Source: Nocardia vermiculata NBRC 100427
GTDB taxonomy: Bacteria; Actinomycetota; Actinomycetes; Mycobacteriales; Mycobacteriaceae
Length of the DNA: 64,000 bases
NCBI RefSeq assembly: GCF_001613265.1
Contig: NZ_BDCA01000001.1
Location: 434,001-498,000 of the forward strand
Direction: 5' to 3'
Part shown: positions 1-10,775 of the stretch, one piece after another
Position numbering within the stretch: the first letter of the stretch is position 1
How the letters are laid out: each line of letters opens with the position of its first letter
Notes under the pieces: generated by a model
Databases searched by the model: none
The model's input: only the letters and a program-made list of their open reading frames with translations
What the model was told of the DNA's origin: nothing
Made by a program: the position numbers and the translations under genes

Positions 1-2
1 GC

Positions 3-1178
3 AGCTCCAGCCCCGTCGACGGATCCCGTCGTCTGAGCCTGAGCTGGTCCCGCCCGGTCGGCGGCCCGCTGGCCGGAGCGACCACGATCGGCCCCGACGG
101 TCAACTGTTCGTCACCTCCCGCACCGAAACCGATTGTGTGGGCAAACCCGGGACCACCGGCACCGTCTTCTCCTTCCAGATGGAGACCGGGCGCAAACGT
201 TTCTGCAATGCCCTCGGACCGGACGCCATCTCGGCGGCCACCGCGGTCGACGGGGCGAGCAACGTGTACCTGGGCGACAACGGTGCGGTGTTCGCGTTCA
301 ACGCGCTGGGACAGCCACGCTGGCGCACTCCGGTGGCCGGCGTCCCGATCTCGATGCAGTTCACCGGCGACGGCACGGTGCTGTCGGTATCGCAGTCCGG
401 TCAGGTCGACATCCTGGAACGGCAGACCGGGGATCGCGAGGTCTCGACCTATCAGATCCTCGGCGATCCCGATTTCCTCGCTCATCCCGATGTGCCCCGC
501 CCGCCGGACGGACAGGGCATCCGTGACTGCGCCATCGGCGGGCCGGACTGCCCCGTAGCGAATGTTTCCGCACTGGACAAGGATTCGGGCCGGTTCTACG
601 TCACCGCGTGGCGTCACGGCGCTCCCAGGGCCTCGCTGGTGGCCCTGCACTACGCCGACAAGAAGGTCACCGAGGACTGGAGCGTGGATATCCTGACCGA
701 CGGCAGTGCGACCAGCCCGACACTGTCGGAAGACGGTAAGACGCTGTGGGTGGGTGACAACAGTGGCCGGTTGCTGGCCGTCGATACCGCCGACGGGCAC
801 ACGAAGTGGACGCAATCGCTGGGCTTCACCCCGCGCGGCGGTATCTCCGAGATCGACGGCCTGCTGATCCCCGGCGGCGACGGACATCTCACGGCGTTGC
901 AGGACAACGGCGACAGCGCCACGGTCGTCTGGGAACGCAAGGATCTCGCGCTGCGCGGGCAACCGGTGCAGACCGCCGGTAACACCGGCTATGTGGTGGT
1001 TCCGATGGGTGCGGCACTGAACCTGCTCACCTTCGACACCGAGAGCGGTGCCACGGTCGCCTCCGCACCGTTGCCGGGTGCCGAGGGCTCGACCGTGTCC
1101 ACCTCGATCGGTCCCGAGGGCGAGGTCGTGGTCGCGACCCGCATCGGTGAGCTGTTCGCCTTCGAACCGGAGCAGTAG
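3..1178 (+). CDS. PQQ-type beta-propeller repeat protein (5' partial)
   Basis: The reading frame is open from the left window edge to a TAG at 1176-1178, so the true start and any signal peptide lie upstream. The visible 391 residues are built from repeats of the type seen in PQQ-binding-like/quinoprotein beta-propellers: strand-turn units such as VYLGDNGAVFAFNALGQPRW and LWVGDNSGRLLAVDTADG recur with a spacing of about 40 residues. No catalytic residues can be assigned; such proteins in actinobacteria are usually exported scaffolds. It lies tail to tail with the THUMP-like methyltransferase gene (9-nt gap). From its position it is the counterpart of M. tuberculosis Rv3035, as I recall that locus. 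Fold is fairly certain, function unknown. Confidence 0.8.
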   Translation, partial: SSSPVDGSRRLSLSWSRPVGGPLAGATTIGPDGQLFVTSRTETDCVGKPGTTGTVFSFQMETGRKRFCNALGPDAISAATAVDGASNVYLGDNGAVFAFNALGQPRWRTPVAGVPISMQFTGDGTVLSVSQSGQVDILERQTGDREVSTYQILGDPDFLAHPDVPRPPDGQGIRDCAIGGPDCPVANVSALDKDSGRFYVTAWRHGAPRASLVALHYADKKVTEDWSVDILTDGSATSPTLSEDGKTLWVGDNSGRLLAVDTADGHTKWTQSLGFTPRGGISEIDGLLIPGGDGHLTALQDNGDSATVVWERKDLALRGQPVQTAGNTGYVVVPMGAALNLLTFDTESGATVASAPLPGAEGSTVSTSIGPEGEVVVATRIGELFAFEPEQ

Positions 1179-1187
1179 CGGCGGAAT

Positions 1188-2423
1188 TCAACGGGCCGGC
1201 GGGGTTTCGCAGACGAACACCGTCGCGGCCCGGCCGATTCGGGTGATCACCAGGGTGTGGGGCGTGGCGCCACGCGGTTTGAGACGCCGGCGCAGCGCAT
1301 CGGGATCTATATCGACACCGCGGACCAGGATTTCCAGCGGCCCGCAATCGCGCCGGTGCAGTTCGGCACGTAGTGCCTTCTCCCGCAACTCCAGCCGATC
1401 CAGCACCCGGAATCCCCGTACCCCCGCAGGCACGGAATCACCGGTGAGATAGGCGATCCGCGGATCCAGCTGCCACAAACCGTATTTCGCGGCGTACTGA
1501 CGGACCAGGCCGGCGCGCACCACCGCGCCGTCGGGATCGACGATCCACTCCCCCGGCGCCCGTTCGGGCAGCTCGCCGGGTTCGGCGTCGGTGATGCTCC
1601 ACCCCGTCCCGTCGCCGTGCAGGACCGTCGCCCTGCGGGTGACACCACGGTCGCCGAGGCCACGCGACCACAGGCAGGCTTCGCGGACGCCACCGTCGAG
1701 TGAGACCACCTCGACCTCACCGTCCCACGACAGTCCCGCGTAGCCGCCACCATCTCCGTGCGGAATCGGCGCAACGTCACGTCCGCCCACCGCGAACCGT
1801 TCGAAATCCAGTCCGGGAGCGCACTTCACGACCAGATCGCGGCCCCGGTAGCGGGCCAGCAGTTCCGGCAGTGGGGGCTGCAATCGGGTCGGGTCGTAGG
1901 TTCTGCGGCCACCCGCACGCCGGGCCGGATCGGCGATCACGACGGTGTCGCGGCTCGTCGGGTGCAGCGCATCCGCCTGCAACAGCAGCACATTCGCTGC
2001 GGCAGCGAGGTTGTGCGCGGCCATCTCCAGGCGCACCCGGTCCAGGTCGCTCCCCAGGACGGCCGGGCATTCCCGCTGCAACGCAGCCAATTCCGCGCCG
2101 ATCGAACAAGTGATGTCGTGGACGGCGCGACCGCTCAGGCGGCGGGCCCGGTGCCGTGCGACCGGGCCGGGCGTGGCCTGCTGCACGGCATCGTCGGTGA
2201 GCAGCCACCGCCCCGCATCGTCGAGTTTGGCTGCCGCACGCCGGCGCAGCCGTACCGTCTCCACCAGGGCGGACGTACGCTCACCGTGCACCCTCCGGAG
2301 CGATTCGAGATCACGCAGCAGATCGGCCGGTGCCAGTGAATACTGCTCGACCAGTGCCAGAGCATCGTTCCCGGCTGTCCCCGCGAGATAGTCGACGTCG
2401 GCGACCGTGAAGTCGTATCCCAT
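1188..2423 (-). CDS. THUMP-like SAM-dependent methyltransferase (Rv3037c-like)
   Basis: A 411-residue protein of the actinobacterial class I methyltransferase family with a THUMP-like C-terminal half. A degenerate SAM motif I (DITCSIGAELAAL) lies about residue 100, followed by the segment VVIADPARRAGGRRTYDP near residue 165. These proteins resemble RNA methyltransferases, but no substrate is known and I cannot assign one. I chose the ATG at 2423 (MGYDFTVADVDYL) because the 44 codons upstream in the same frame read as low-complexity sequence unlike the family. It follows the next methyltransferase gene on the same strand after about 160 nt. Position matches Rv3037c next to Rv3038c and echA17 in M. 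tuberculosis. Confidence 0.75.
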   Translation of the reverse strand: MGYDFTVADVDYLAGTAGNDALALVEQYSLAPADLLRDLESLRRVHGERTSALVETVRLRRRAAAKLDDAGRWLLTDDAVQQATPGPVARHRARRLSGRAVHDITCSIGAELAALQRECPAVLGSDLDRVRLEMAAHNLAAAANVLLLQADALHPTSRDTVVIADPARRAGGRRTYDPTRLQPPLPELLARYRGRDLVVKCAPGLDFERFAVGGRDVAPIPHGDGGGYAGLSWDGEVEVVSLDGGVREACLWSRGLGDRGVTRRATVLHGDGTGWSITDAEPGELPERAPGEWIVDPDGAVVRAGLVRQYAAKYGLWQLDPRIAYLTGDSVPAGVRGFRVLDRLELREKALRAELHRRDCGPLEILVRGVDIDPDALRRRLKPRGATPHTLVITRIGRAATVFVCETPPAR

Positions 2424-2585
2424 CAGAATTGTCCGGAGCAGGCGCGGCGTGTGGTGCGCGGCGATCGTCGCGCACCCCAGCGGCACTGCCGTCCCGATGC
2501 CGTGGCATTCGAACGCGAAAACGGCACCGAGGGCAGCGAACAGGCAGCCGTGCAACGCCCCGCGGCGCCCTCCGGCATGCCGGCC

Positions 2586-3563
2586 CTACTCTCCGGCGTG
2601 ACCCGGCTTCACGCCGGTGATCATGGCGTTATAGAAGAACTGCCGAGGCACCACGTGGCGCAGCACCTTCTCGTCGAGGCGGCTCAATCCCAGCCACGCC
2701 TTGTACTGGGCCATGCGATAGCCCCAGGTGAGCTTCTCCTCCGGCACCGCGGCCTCGAAGGTACGCACCGGCCAGCCCCACAGCGCGGCGGCGAATTCCT
2801 CGGTTTCGGCGTGCACCTGCACCGCACCCGCGTTGCGGGCGATGCCCTCGAGATCGGACGGGTCGAAGGTATGCAGATCCACCACGGCCTCCAGCGCGGC
2901 AGCACGCGAGGATTCGTCCAGTTCGGCCTGCGGACGCCGCCAGTCGGTCAGGAACGGCAGCTTGGTCACCTCGGTGGTGACCTTCCAGGTGATCTGGCCG
3001 AGTTTGCGGGCGTAGAAGTTGCCGACGGTGGTCGGCTCACCGGCGAATACGAAACGACCGCCCGGCTTCAGCACACGCAGGCATTCCCGCAGTGCCAGTT
3101 CCACATCCGGGATGTGGTGCAGCACCGCATGCCCGACGACCAGATCGAAGGTGTCGTCCTCGTAGGGAATGGTTTCGGCGTCGGCGACGCGGCCGTCGAC
3201 ATCGAGGCCGAGGTGCTGCGCGTTGCGGGTGGCGACCTTCACCATGCCCGGGGACAGGTCGGTGACCGAACCCGACTTGGCCACCCCGGCCTGCATCAGG
3301 TTCAGCAGGAAGAAACCGGTCCCACAGCCCAGTTCCAGGGCCCGCTCGTACGGCAGCGGTGCATCCGGGGCCACGGCGTCGAACCGGCCGCGCGCGTATT
3401 CGATGCACCGCTCGTCGTAGGAGATGGACCATTTGTCGTCGTAGGTCTCCGCCTCCCAGTCGTGGTAGAGGACCTGCGCGAGCTTGTTGTCGGCGAGCGC
3501 GGCCTGGACCTCGGCCTCGGTGGCGTGCGGGTTCGGCGCGGGGTCGTCAAGACGTGCGGTCAT
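2586..3563 (-). CDS. class I SAM-dependent methyltransferase (Rv3038c-like)
   Basis: 325 residues with a canonical UbiE/COQ5-type fold. Motif I is ALELGCGTGFF at about residues 75-85, the acidic post-I segment is SVTDLSPGMVKVA, and motif II/III is DDTFDLVVGHAVLHHIPDVE followed by RVLKPGGRFVFAGEP. The N-terminal 70 residues are an extra helical cap (DNKLAQVLYHDWEAETYDDKW) typical of the Rv3038c family. The acceptor substrate is not evident. The gene is 36 nt downstream of the crotonase gene on the same strand and probably belongs to the same transcript as the NUDIX and crotonase genes. Confidence 0.85.
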   Translation of the reverse strand: MTARLDDPAPNPHATEAEVQAALADNKLAQVLYHDWEAETYDDKWSISYDERCIEYARGRFDAVAPDAPLPYERALELGCGTGFFLLNLMQAGVAKSGSVTDLSPGMVKVATRNAQHLGLDVDGRVADAETIPYEDDTFDLVVGHAVLHHIPDVELALRECLRVLKPGGRFVFAGEPTTVGNFYARKLGQITWKVTTEVTKLPFLTDWRRPQAELDESSRAAALEAVVDLHTFDPSDLEGIARNAGAVQVHAETEEFAAALWGWPVRTFEAAVPEEKLTWGYRMAQYKAWLGLSRLDEKVLRHVVPRQFFYNAMITGVKPGHAGE

Positions 3564-3599
3564 GGTCGCACAGCGTATCTATCGATCGGCCGGGTCCGC

Positions 3600-4364
3600 T
3601 CAGCGGCCCACGAATTCCGCGACCCCCGGACCGGACGCCGAATAAGAACACGTTCCTATGCTGCGATCTTCGGTCCCGAACAGCTCCGCCCACTCGGTCC
3701 GGGCACTGCCGGCGGTGTCGGGGCCCGCTTCGAAAACACGCTTGGCGGCGGCCAGCGCACGGGCGGGACCGGCAGCGAACTGCCGCGCCCACCGCAGCGC
3801 CGCGACGAAGACATCGTCCGGCGCGACGACCTCGTCGACCAACCCCAGCGCCGCAGCCTCGGCAGCATCGACGAAGCGACCGGTGTACACCAGCTCCTTC
3901 GCCGGCCCGGGACCGATGACCCGGCTCAGCCGGCCGATGCCCGCGACCGGGATCAGTCCCGCCCGGATCTGCGGCAGGCCGAGTTTGACGTTGTCACCGA
4001 TGAGGCGGCGATCGGCGCCCAGCGCCAGTTCCAGGCCCACCCCGACCGCATACCCGCTGATCGCCGCGATCGTCGGTTGCGGGATCCGAGCCAGGCATCC
4101 CAGCGCGTCCTGCAGATCCGCCGCGACGGCCCGGGCCTGCGCGGGAGTCCAGCGCGCGAGTTCGGCCGTCTCGTCACCGGCGCTGAACACCCGCTCGTCG
4201 CCGTAGACGATCACCGCGCGCACCTCCTCGTCCAGCGCGAGGGTGTCGGCCGCCGCGGACAGTTCCAGCGCCAGCTGTAGATCGATGCGGTTCAGCGGCG
4301 CGCGGGCGAAGCGCAGTACGGCGATGCCCGGCTCGACACGGTCCACGGTCACGAATTCGGCCAC
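3600..4364 (-). CDS. echA17: enoyl-CoA hydratase/isomerase family protein (EchA17-like)
   Basis: 254-residue crotonase-fold protein. It shows the oxyanion-hole segments VFSAGDE (near residue 65) and AISGYAVGVGLELALGAD (about 102-119), and the helix GPAKELVYTGRFVDAAEA. The first catalytic glutamate of enoyl-CoA hydratases (in GLELAL) is kept. The second, normally in a PEI or TEI motif, reads LGLPQIRAG, so glutamine replaces glutamate. Hydratase activity is therefore doubtful and the protein may act on another acyl-CoA. It sits between NUDIX (26-nt gap) and methyltransferase genes, the same order as Rv3038c-echA17-Rv3040c in M. tuberculosis. The symbol is by synteny and resemblance only. Confidence 0.8.
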   Translation of the reverse strand: MAEFVTVDRVEPGIAVLRFARAPLNRIDLQLALELSAAADTLALDEEVRAVIVYGDERVFSAGDETAELARWTPAQARAVAADLQDALGCLARIPQPTIAAISGYAVGVGLELALGADRRLIGDNVKLGLPQIRAGLIPVAGIGRLSRVIGPGPAKELVYTGRFVDAAEAAALGLVDEVVAPDDVFVAALRWARQFAAGPARALAAAKRVFEAGPDTAGSARTEWAELFGTEDRSIGTCSYSASGPGVAEFVGR

Positions 4365-4390
4365 GGCGGCGAGCCTACTGGGCGGGCCCC

Positions 4391-5224
4391 TCAGTCCCGC
4401 TTGGAGCCCTGCAGCCGGGTCGGGTCGGGATTGTCGGCGAAGTAACGATCGTTGCCCGGGAACTGCAACATCGGCTTACCCTCGACCGGCGCGAAGATCG
4501 GCTGAATCGGAGCGATGGTGCGCTGGGCCGCGAAAATCTGCTCGGTCGACCCGAACTCGCCGAGCGTGCTCAACTGGGTCCAGGTCGGGGGCAGCAGCAC
4601 ATCGTCACCGGCGCGCCAGCGCTCCAGCGCCTCGGCCGGGGTCCGCCAGGCCACCTCGTGTGCCTCGGAGGTCGCGCCGTCGGCATCTTGTCCCTGCGGC
4701 AGCACAGCCACGAAGAAGTAGGTGTCGTAACGGCGCGGCTCCACCACCGGAGTGATCCAGTTGTCCCACGGCCGCAGCAGATCGGCACGCAACACCAGAT
4801 TCTCCTCGGCCAGGAACCGCGCCAGCGACACCTCGCGCCGCTCGAGTCGTCCACGCGCCGCGCGGTAGACGGTGGGGTCGGCGATCACCGAATCGGCGGT
4901 CGGGCCGGCCAGCAGCACACCGCATTCCTCGAACGTCTCGCGAACCGCCGCACACACCAACGCCTGCGCGCGTGCCCGATCGACACCGAAACGCTGCCCC
5001 CACCAGGTCGGGTCCGGTCCGGCCCACCGGATTTCGGCCTCTGCATCGGAAGGATCGACACCACCGCCGGGAAAGACCGTCATCCCGCCGGCGAATGCCA
5101 TCGCCTTCACCCGACGTTGCAGGAAGATCTCCGGACCCGCGACACCGTCCCGCACGAGCAGCACAGTCGAGGCATCCTTCGGCGCCGGTACCTCGGCGTC
5201 GTTCCGGTCAGCAGTTTCACTCAC
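4391..5224 (-). CDS. NUDIX hydrolase (Rv3040c-like)
   Basis: 277 residues. The Nudix signature is split: GGGVDPSD (about residue 52) is separated by roughly 30 residues from AAVRETFEECGVLL. This long insertion is characteristic of the peroxisomal CoA/NUDT7-NUDT19-like branch, so a nucleoside-diphosphate-linked metabolite such as a CoA derivative is possible. The substrate cannot be fixed from sequence. It lies immediately upstream of the EchA17-like gene on the same strand, which would fit an acyl-CoA link (inference). Start ATG at 5224 gives a conserved MLVRDGVAGPEIFLQRR-type first strand after a short polar leader (residues 1-22). Confidence 0.85.
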   Translation of the reverse strand: MSETADRNDAEVPAPKDASTVLLVRDGVAGPEIFLQRRVKAMAFAGGMTVFPGGGVDPSDAEAEIRWAGPDPTWWGQRFGVDRARAQALVCAAVRETFEECGVLLAGPTADSVIADPTVYRAARGRLERREVSLARFLAEENLVLRADLLRPWDNWITPVVEPRRYDTYFFVAVLPQGQDADGATSEAHEVAWRTPAEALERWRAGDDVLLPPTWTQLSTLGEFGSTEQIFAAQRTIAPIQPIFAPVEGKPMLQFPGNDRYFADNPDPTRLQGSKRD

Positions 5225-5308
5225 ACTCGCACCCTAACGCCCGCTTGGTAACAGGTACCGCGAGGTACACCGGCACGATCGTTACCCGTGCACCCCCACG
5301 GCAGCCAC

Positions 5309-6196
5309 TCAGGCGCGGTGCCGACCGAAACGCTGGGAACGACGGGCGAAGTACCGGCCGTCGATGCGATCGAGTGCGATCGACTGCCGGAAGGCCTCAC
5401 TGAGATTCTCCGCGGTCAACACCTCCGACAGCAGCCCCTGCGCGACCACATCACCCTCGTTGAGCAACAGGGCATGGGTGAAACCGGGCGGAATCTCCTC
5501 GACGTGGTGCGTAACCAGGACCGTCGCCGGGGCATCCGGATCGGCGGCCAGATCACCGAGCTGCTCCACCAGCTCCTCACGGCCGCCCAGATCCAGCCCG
5601 GCAGCGGGTTCGTCGAGCAGCAGCAGTTCCGGGTCCGTCATCAGGGCCCGGGCGATCAGCACCCGCTTACGTTCCCCCTCGGACAGGGTGCCGTAGGAGC
5701 GATCGGCCAGATGCTCCGCGCCGAAACTCTCCAGAATGTCCACGGCCCGGTCGGTATCGATGTCGTCGTACCGTTCACGCCAGCGGCCCATCACGGCATA
5801 TCCGGCCGACATCACCAGATCCGAGACCTTCTCGTCCTTCGGGATCCGGCTGGCGACCGCCGCGGACGACAAGCCGACCCGCGGCCGCAACTCGCTGATA
5901 TCGGTCTTGCCGAGAATTTCCCCCAGCAGGGTCGCCGAGCCCGAGGTCGGGTAGAGCTCGGCCGCCGCCATCCGCAGCAGCGAGGTCTTCCCCGCACCAT
6001 TGGGGCCGAGCACGACCCAGCGTTCGTCGAGCTCCACCTGCCAGGTCAGCGGGCCCACCAAGGTGTGGCCCGACCGCCGGACGGTCACCTCGTTGAAATC
6101 GATGAGCAGATCGGGATCCGGTTGCGGCACGAGCACCATCTTTGCCGACGCGCTCGATGCATTGCCAACGTGGTCGGTGTGCACGCTGTCCGTCAT
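5309..6196 (-). CDS. ABC transporter ATP-binding protein (Rv3041c-like)
   Basis: Stand-alone ATPase of 295 residues. Walker A GPNGAGKTS is at residues 64-72, the signature is LSEGERKR, Walker B is ELLLLDEPAAGLD, and the switch histidine is in VLVTHHVEEI. There is no permease gene beside it, so its partner is unknown. The organisation resembles YlmA-like cytosolic ATPases and M. tuberculosis Rv3041c. An internal ATG at 6139 (MVLVPQPDPDLL) is an equally possible start; neither has a strong ribosome binding site. Downstream neighbour on the same strand is the NUDIX gene, 84 nt away. Confidence 0.85.
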   Translation of the reverse strand: MTDSVHTDHVGNASSASAKMVLVPQPDPDLLIDFNEVTVRRSGHTLVGPLTWQVELDERWVVLGPNGAGKTSLLRMAAAELYPTSGSATLLGEILGKTDISELRPRVGLSSAAVASRIPKDEKVSDLVMSAGYAVMGRWRERYDDIDTDRAVDILESFGAEHLADRSYGTLSEGERKRVLIARALMTDPELLLLDEPAAGLDLGGREELVEQLGDLAADPDAPATVLVTHHVEEIPPGFTHALLLNEGDVVAQGLLSEVLTAENLSEAFRQSIALDRIDGRYFARRSQRFGRHRA

Positions 6197-6318
6197 AGTC
6201 GGCCGCGGCGATCCGCACCAATCGAAACCGGTATTGCCACAGTGAGATACCGCACGTTTGAGCGCCGTTGTCCCGATCGGGAGTCCGATCCCGCAGGTAC
6301 GCCGCCGATCGCGCAGAG

Positions 6319-7194
6319 CTACACCGGCGCTACCGCGATCACCGTCATCGATCCGGGCGCCACCTCGGTGAACCCGGCATCACGCACCGCGGCCACGCCC
6401 GGGGCGTCCTCGTGCACCAGCGCACACAATCGGGACCACTGCTCCGGGTCGGTGTCGCGCACACCGCACCGGAATCCACGTTCGGCCCAAGCGAACACCT
6501 GCTCCACCGGAAGCACCCCGGCCAGCAACATGGTGGCGTGCCCGACCTGCGCGGCCGCCTTGCCGACCGTCATCTCCAGCGACGAGTTCACCCACAGCAC
6601 AGGCAGTTCCGGATCCGGCGGGCCGGGATCGTCGTGCTCGAGATCGGTGCCGCCGATTTGCAGCTTGCGGATCCGCGGGTCGATCTCGCCGACCGGGCCC
6701 GGCACCAGCGCCCGGGCCTGGGCACCGTCGGCGTCCACGGTGACACCGTCGACCTCGCCGCTCGCCGACCACTGTGCCCCGCGGGCCCGCCGAGCCACCT
6801 TCCGGATACGGGAACGTTTCCACGCCAGATAGCGGGATTCCCACTCACCGCCCGGCCCCACTCGCGGATCCAGGCACAGCGCCACCGCCGCCGCGGCGGA
6901 TGCCTCCAATACCGCACTGCGCCGGGGCGGCTCGGCCTTCGGAATGTGCAGCACCATCTGCATCGCCTGCACCAGCGCCGGATCCTCGGGATCGCCACTG
7001 CCGCCGTACCCGAGGGCGAGCTCCGCGTGCCGAGCCCGGAAACCCGCATCCAGCACCAGTGCCGGAGCGTCGGCGCCGATCTGCATGTCTGCCGAGAGGC
7101 CGGGACCGCTCGCTTCCCCGGTGTTCTCGGTACCCGAAGTGACCGGCGCACCGGCATCGGTGTCGGCCATGGTGACCTCCGCTCGTCTGTTCAT
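6319..7194 (-). CDS. Pth2-type peptidyl-tRNA hydrolase with long N-terminal extension
   Basis: 291 residues. The C-terminal ~105 residues (from LPVLWVNSSLEMTVGKAAAQ) match the archaeal/eukaryotic Pth2 fold: the conserved MxxGKAAAQxxHA core is present as MTVGKAAAQVGHATML. This fold releases peptidyl-tRNA or, in some members, D-aminoacyl-tRNA. The first ~185 residues are an actinobacterial extension of unknown role that contains a conserved-looking RYLAWKRSRIRKVARRARGAQW basic stretch, plausibly RNA binding. The gene sits between the ABC ATPase and serB2, a slot that has no equivalent at the M. tuberculosis locus as I recall it. Bacteria normally rely on Pth1, so this would be an additional enzyme. 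Confidence 0.75.
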   Translation of the reverse strand: MNRRAEVTMADTDAGAPVTSGTENTGEASGPGLSADMQIGADAPALVLDAGFRARHAELALGYGGSGDPEDPALVQAMQMVLHIPKAEPPRRSAVLEASAAAAVALCLDPRVGPGGEWESRYLAWKRSRIRKVARRARGAQWSASGEVDGVTVDADGAQARALVPGPVGEIDPRIRKLQIGGTDLEHDDPGPPDPELPVLWVNSSLEMTVGKAAAQVGHATMLLAGVLPVEQVFAWAERGFRCGVRDTDPEQWSRLCALVHEDAPGVAAVRDAGFTEVAPGSMTVIAVAPV

Positions 7195-7215
7195 CCCCCG
7201 TGGCCGTTCACGTCT

Positions 7216-8694
<1,479 letters not shown>

Positions 8695-8741
8695 TCAGAG
8701 GTGGCGCTTTCCGGAGTCGATCACGGCCCACGAACGCCGAA

Positions 8742-8773
8742 CGCGGCGGCCGTCTCACTGGACGGCCGCCGCG
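8742..8773 (-). terminator. hairpin terminator after ctaD
   Basis: Perfect 13-bp inverted repeat CGCGGCGGCCGTC / GACGGCCGCCGCG around a 6-nt loop, starting 29 nt beyond the ctaD stop codon. No U-tract follows, as is usual for actinobacterial terminators. Confidence 0.75.
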
Positions 8774-8802
8774 CCGGGATCGTGCTCTGTGTGCGCCGAG
8801 TG

Positions 8803-10536
8803 CTAGCTCGACACCTTCTCGAGCTCGGGGGTGTGGGGCTTGGTGCCCCAGCCGACGTGGGCCTCGGCCCGCATCCGCTCCACCATGTGCGGGTAGTGCA
8901 GCTCGAACGCCGGACGCTCGGACCGGATCCGCGGCAGCTCGTAGAAGTTGTGCCGCGGCGGCGGGCAGGTGGTGGCCCATTCGAGGGAGTTGCCGTAACC
9001 CCACGGATCGTCCACGGTCACGACCTCGCCGTACCGGTAGCTCTTGAAGACGTTCCAGATGAACGGCAGCGTCGAGGCACCGAGGATGAAGGCACCGATC
9101 GTGGACACGGTGTTCAGTGCCGTGAAGCCGTCGGTCGGCAGGTAGTCGGCGTAGCGACGCGGCATACCTTCGGCACCCAGCCAGTGCTGCACCAGGAAGG
9201 TGGTGTGGAAGCCGATCAGCGTCGCCCAGAAGTGCCACTTCGCCAGGCGCTCGTCCATCATGCGGCCGGTCATCTTCGGGAACCAGAAGTAGATACCGGC
9301 GAAGGTGGCGAACACGATGGTGCCGAACAGCACGTAGTGGAAGTGCGCGACCACGAAGTAGGTGTCGGACACGTGGAAGTCCAGCGGCGGGCTGGCCAGG
9401 ATGACACCCGACAGACCACCGAACAGGAAGGTGACCAGGAAGCCGACGGACCACAACATCGGTGATTCGAAGGTCAATTGCCCCTTCCACATGGTGCCGA
9501 TCCAGTTGAAGAACTTCACGCCGGTAGGCACCGCGATCAAGAACGTCATGAACGAGAAGTACGGCAGCAGCACCGCGCCGGTGGCGTACATGTGGTGCGC
9601 CCACACCGCGATCGACAGCGCCGCGATACCGAGGGTCGCGTAGACCAGCGTGGTGTAACCGAAGATCGGCTTACGGCTGAAGACCGGGAAGATCTCGGAC
9701 ACGATGCCGAAGAACGGCAGCGCGATGATGTACACCTCGGGGTGGCCGAAGTACCAGAACAAGTGCTGGTAGAGCAGTGAACCACCGGTCGCCGGGTCGT
9801 AGATGTGGCCACCCAGGTGGCGGTCGTAGGCCAGGCCCATCAGCGCGGCGGTCAGCAGCGGGAACGCCAGCAGGATCAGCACGCTGGTGACGGCGATGTT
9901 CCAGGTGAAGATCGGCATCCGGAACAGGGTCATACCCGGGCAACGCAGGCAGACGACGGTGGTCAGCATGTTGACACCACCGAGGATGGTGCCCAGGCCG
10001 GAGACGGCCAGACCCATGATCCACAGGTCGGCACCGACACCCGGAGAGTGCACGATGTCCGACAGCGGGGTGTAGGCGGTCCAACCGAAGTCCGCCGCAC
10101 CGCCGGGGGTGATGAAGCCCGCGGTCGCCATGGTCGCGCCGAACAGGTACAGCCAGTAGCTGAACGCGTTCAGACGCGGGAAGGCGACGTCGGGTGCACC
10201 GATCTGCAGCGGCAGCACGATGTTCGCGAAACCGAACACGATGGCGGTCGCATAGAACAGCAGCATGATCGTGCCGTGCATGGTGAACAGCTGGTTGAAC
10301 TGTTCCGGCGACAAGAACTGCAGACCCGGACGAGCCAGTTCGCCACGCATCAGCAGGGCCATCAGGCCGCCGATCATGAAGAACGACATCGCGGTCACCA
10401 GGTACATCACGCCGAGGACCTTGGGGTCGGTCGTGGTGACGGCCTTGTAGATGAACGACCCCTTCGGGCCCAGTCGTGCCGGATACGGCCGTGTCGCTTC
10501 CAGCTGGGGGACTGGCTGGGGCTCTACAGCAGTCAC
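8803..10536 (-). CDS. ctaD: cytochrome c oxidase subunit I
   Basis: Haem-copper core subunit of the aa3 oxidase, 577 residues, about 12 transmembrane helices. Visible landmarks include the helix II haem-ligand region ([26 protein letters not shown]), the CuB/His-Tyr site [18 protein letters not shown], and the CuB histidine pair in WAHHMYATG. The start is the GTG at 10536 ([19 protein letters not shown]): AGGAGG ends 4 nt before it, and the upstream frame is not coding-like. It is read divergently from fecB, and a strong hairpin follows the stop. Same neighbours (serB2 downstream, fecB divergent) as M. tuberculosis Rv3042c-Rv3044. Confidence 0.97.
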   Translation of the reverse strand: MTAVEPQPVPQLEATRPYPARLGPKGSFIYKAVTTTDPKVLGVMYLVTAMSFFMIGGLMALLMRGELARPGLQFLSPEQFNQLFTMHGTIMLLFYATAIVFGFANIVLPLQIGAPDVAFPRLNAFSYWLYLFGATMATAGFITPGGAADFGWTAYTPLSDIVHSPGVGADLWIMGLAVSGLGTILGGVNMLTTVVCLRCPGMTLFRMPIFTWNIAVTSVLILLAFPLLTAALMGLAYDRHLGGHIYDPATGGSLLYQHLFWYFGHPEVYIIALPFFGIVSEIFPVFSRKPIFGYTTLVYATLGIAALSIAVWAHHMYATGAVLLPYFSFMTFLIAVPTGVKFFNWIGTMWKGQLTFESPMLWSVGFLVTFLFGGLSGVILASPPLDFHVSDTYFVVAHFHYVLFGTIVFATFAGIYFWFPKMTGRMMDERLAKWHFWATLIGFHTTFLVQHWLGAEGMPRRYADYLPTDGFTALNTVSTIGAFILGASTLPFIWNVFKSYRYGEVVTVDDPWGYGNSLEWATTCPPPRHNFYELPRIRSERPAFELHYPHMVERMRAEAHVGWGTKPHTPELEKVSS

Positions 10537-10775
10537 TGATCCTCCTGAAGGTGTGCCTTCTGCTCGTTTCGCACGCTCGTGCGTTCCTGTGCATGCCGAA
10601 CGACTGCATGACGAAACGACGGTGGCTTGCGCTAGAGGCATCGTAAACCGTGGCGCCACAAGCGACCGAAGGGGTCCTACTCTGTGTCGTAATTCCCCGC
10701 CGGGTCCGCCGCGTTTCCCTGCCCACCCCCCGGGGCGAGCGAACGCGCCCGGTCGGCGCATGTACCCTACGCTGC

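Noticed and set aside
2451-4280. A 609-codon open frame on the plus strand
   Set aside because: It lies opposite two clear genes (SAM methyltransferase and crotonase), has no family features, and is the usual shadow of high-GC coding DNA.
5288-6832. A 514-codon plus-strand frame
   Set aside because: Antisense to the ABC ATPase and Pth2-type genes; composition is shadow-like.
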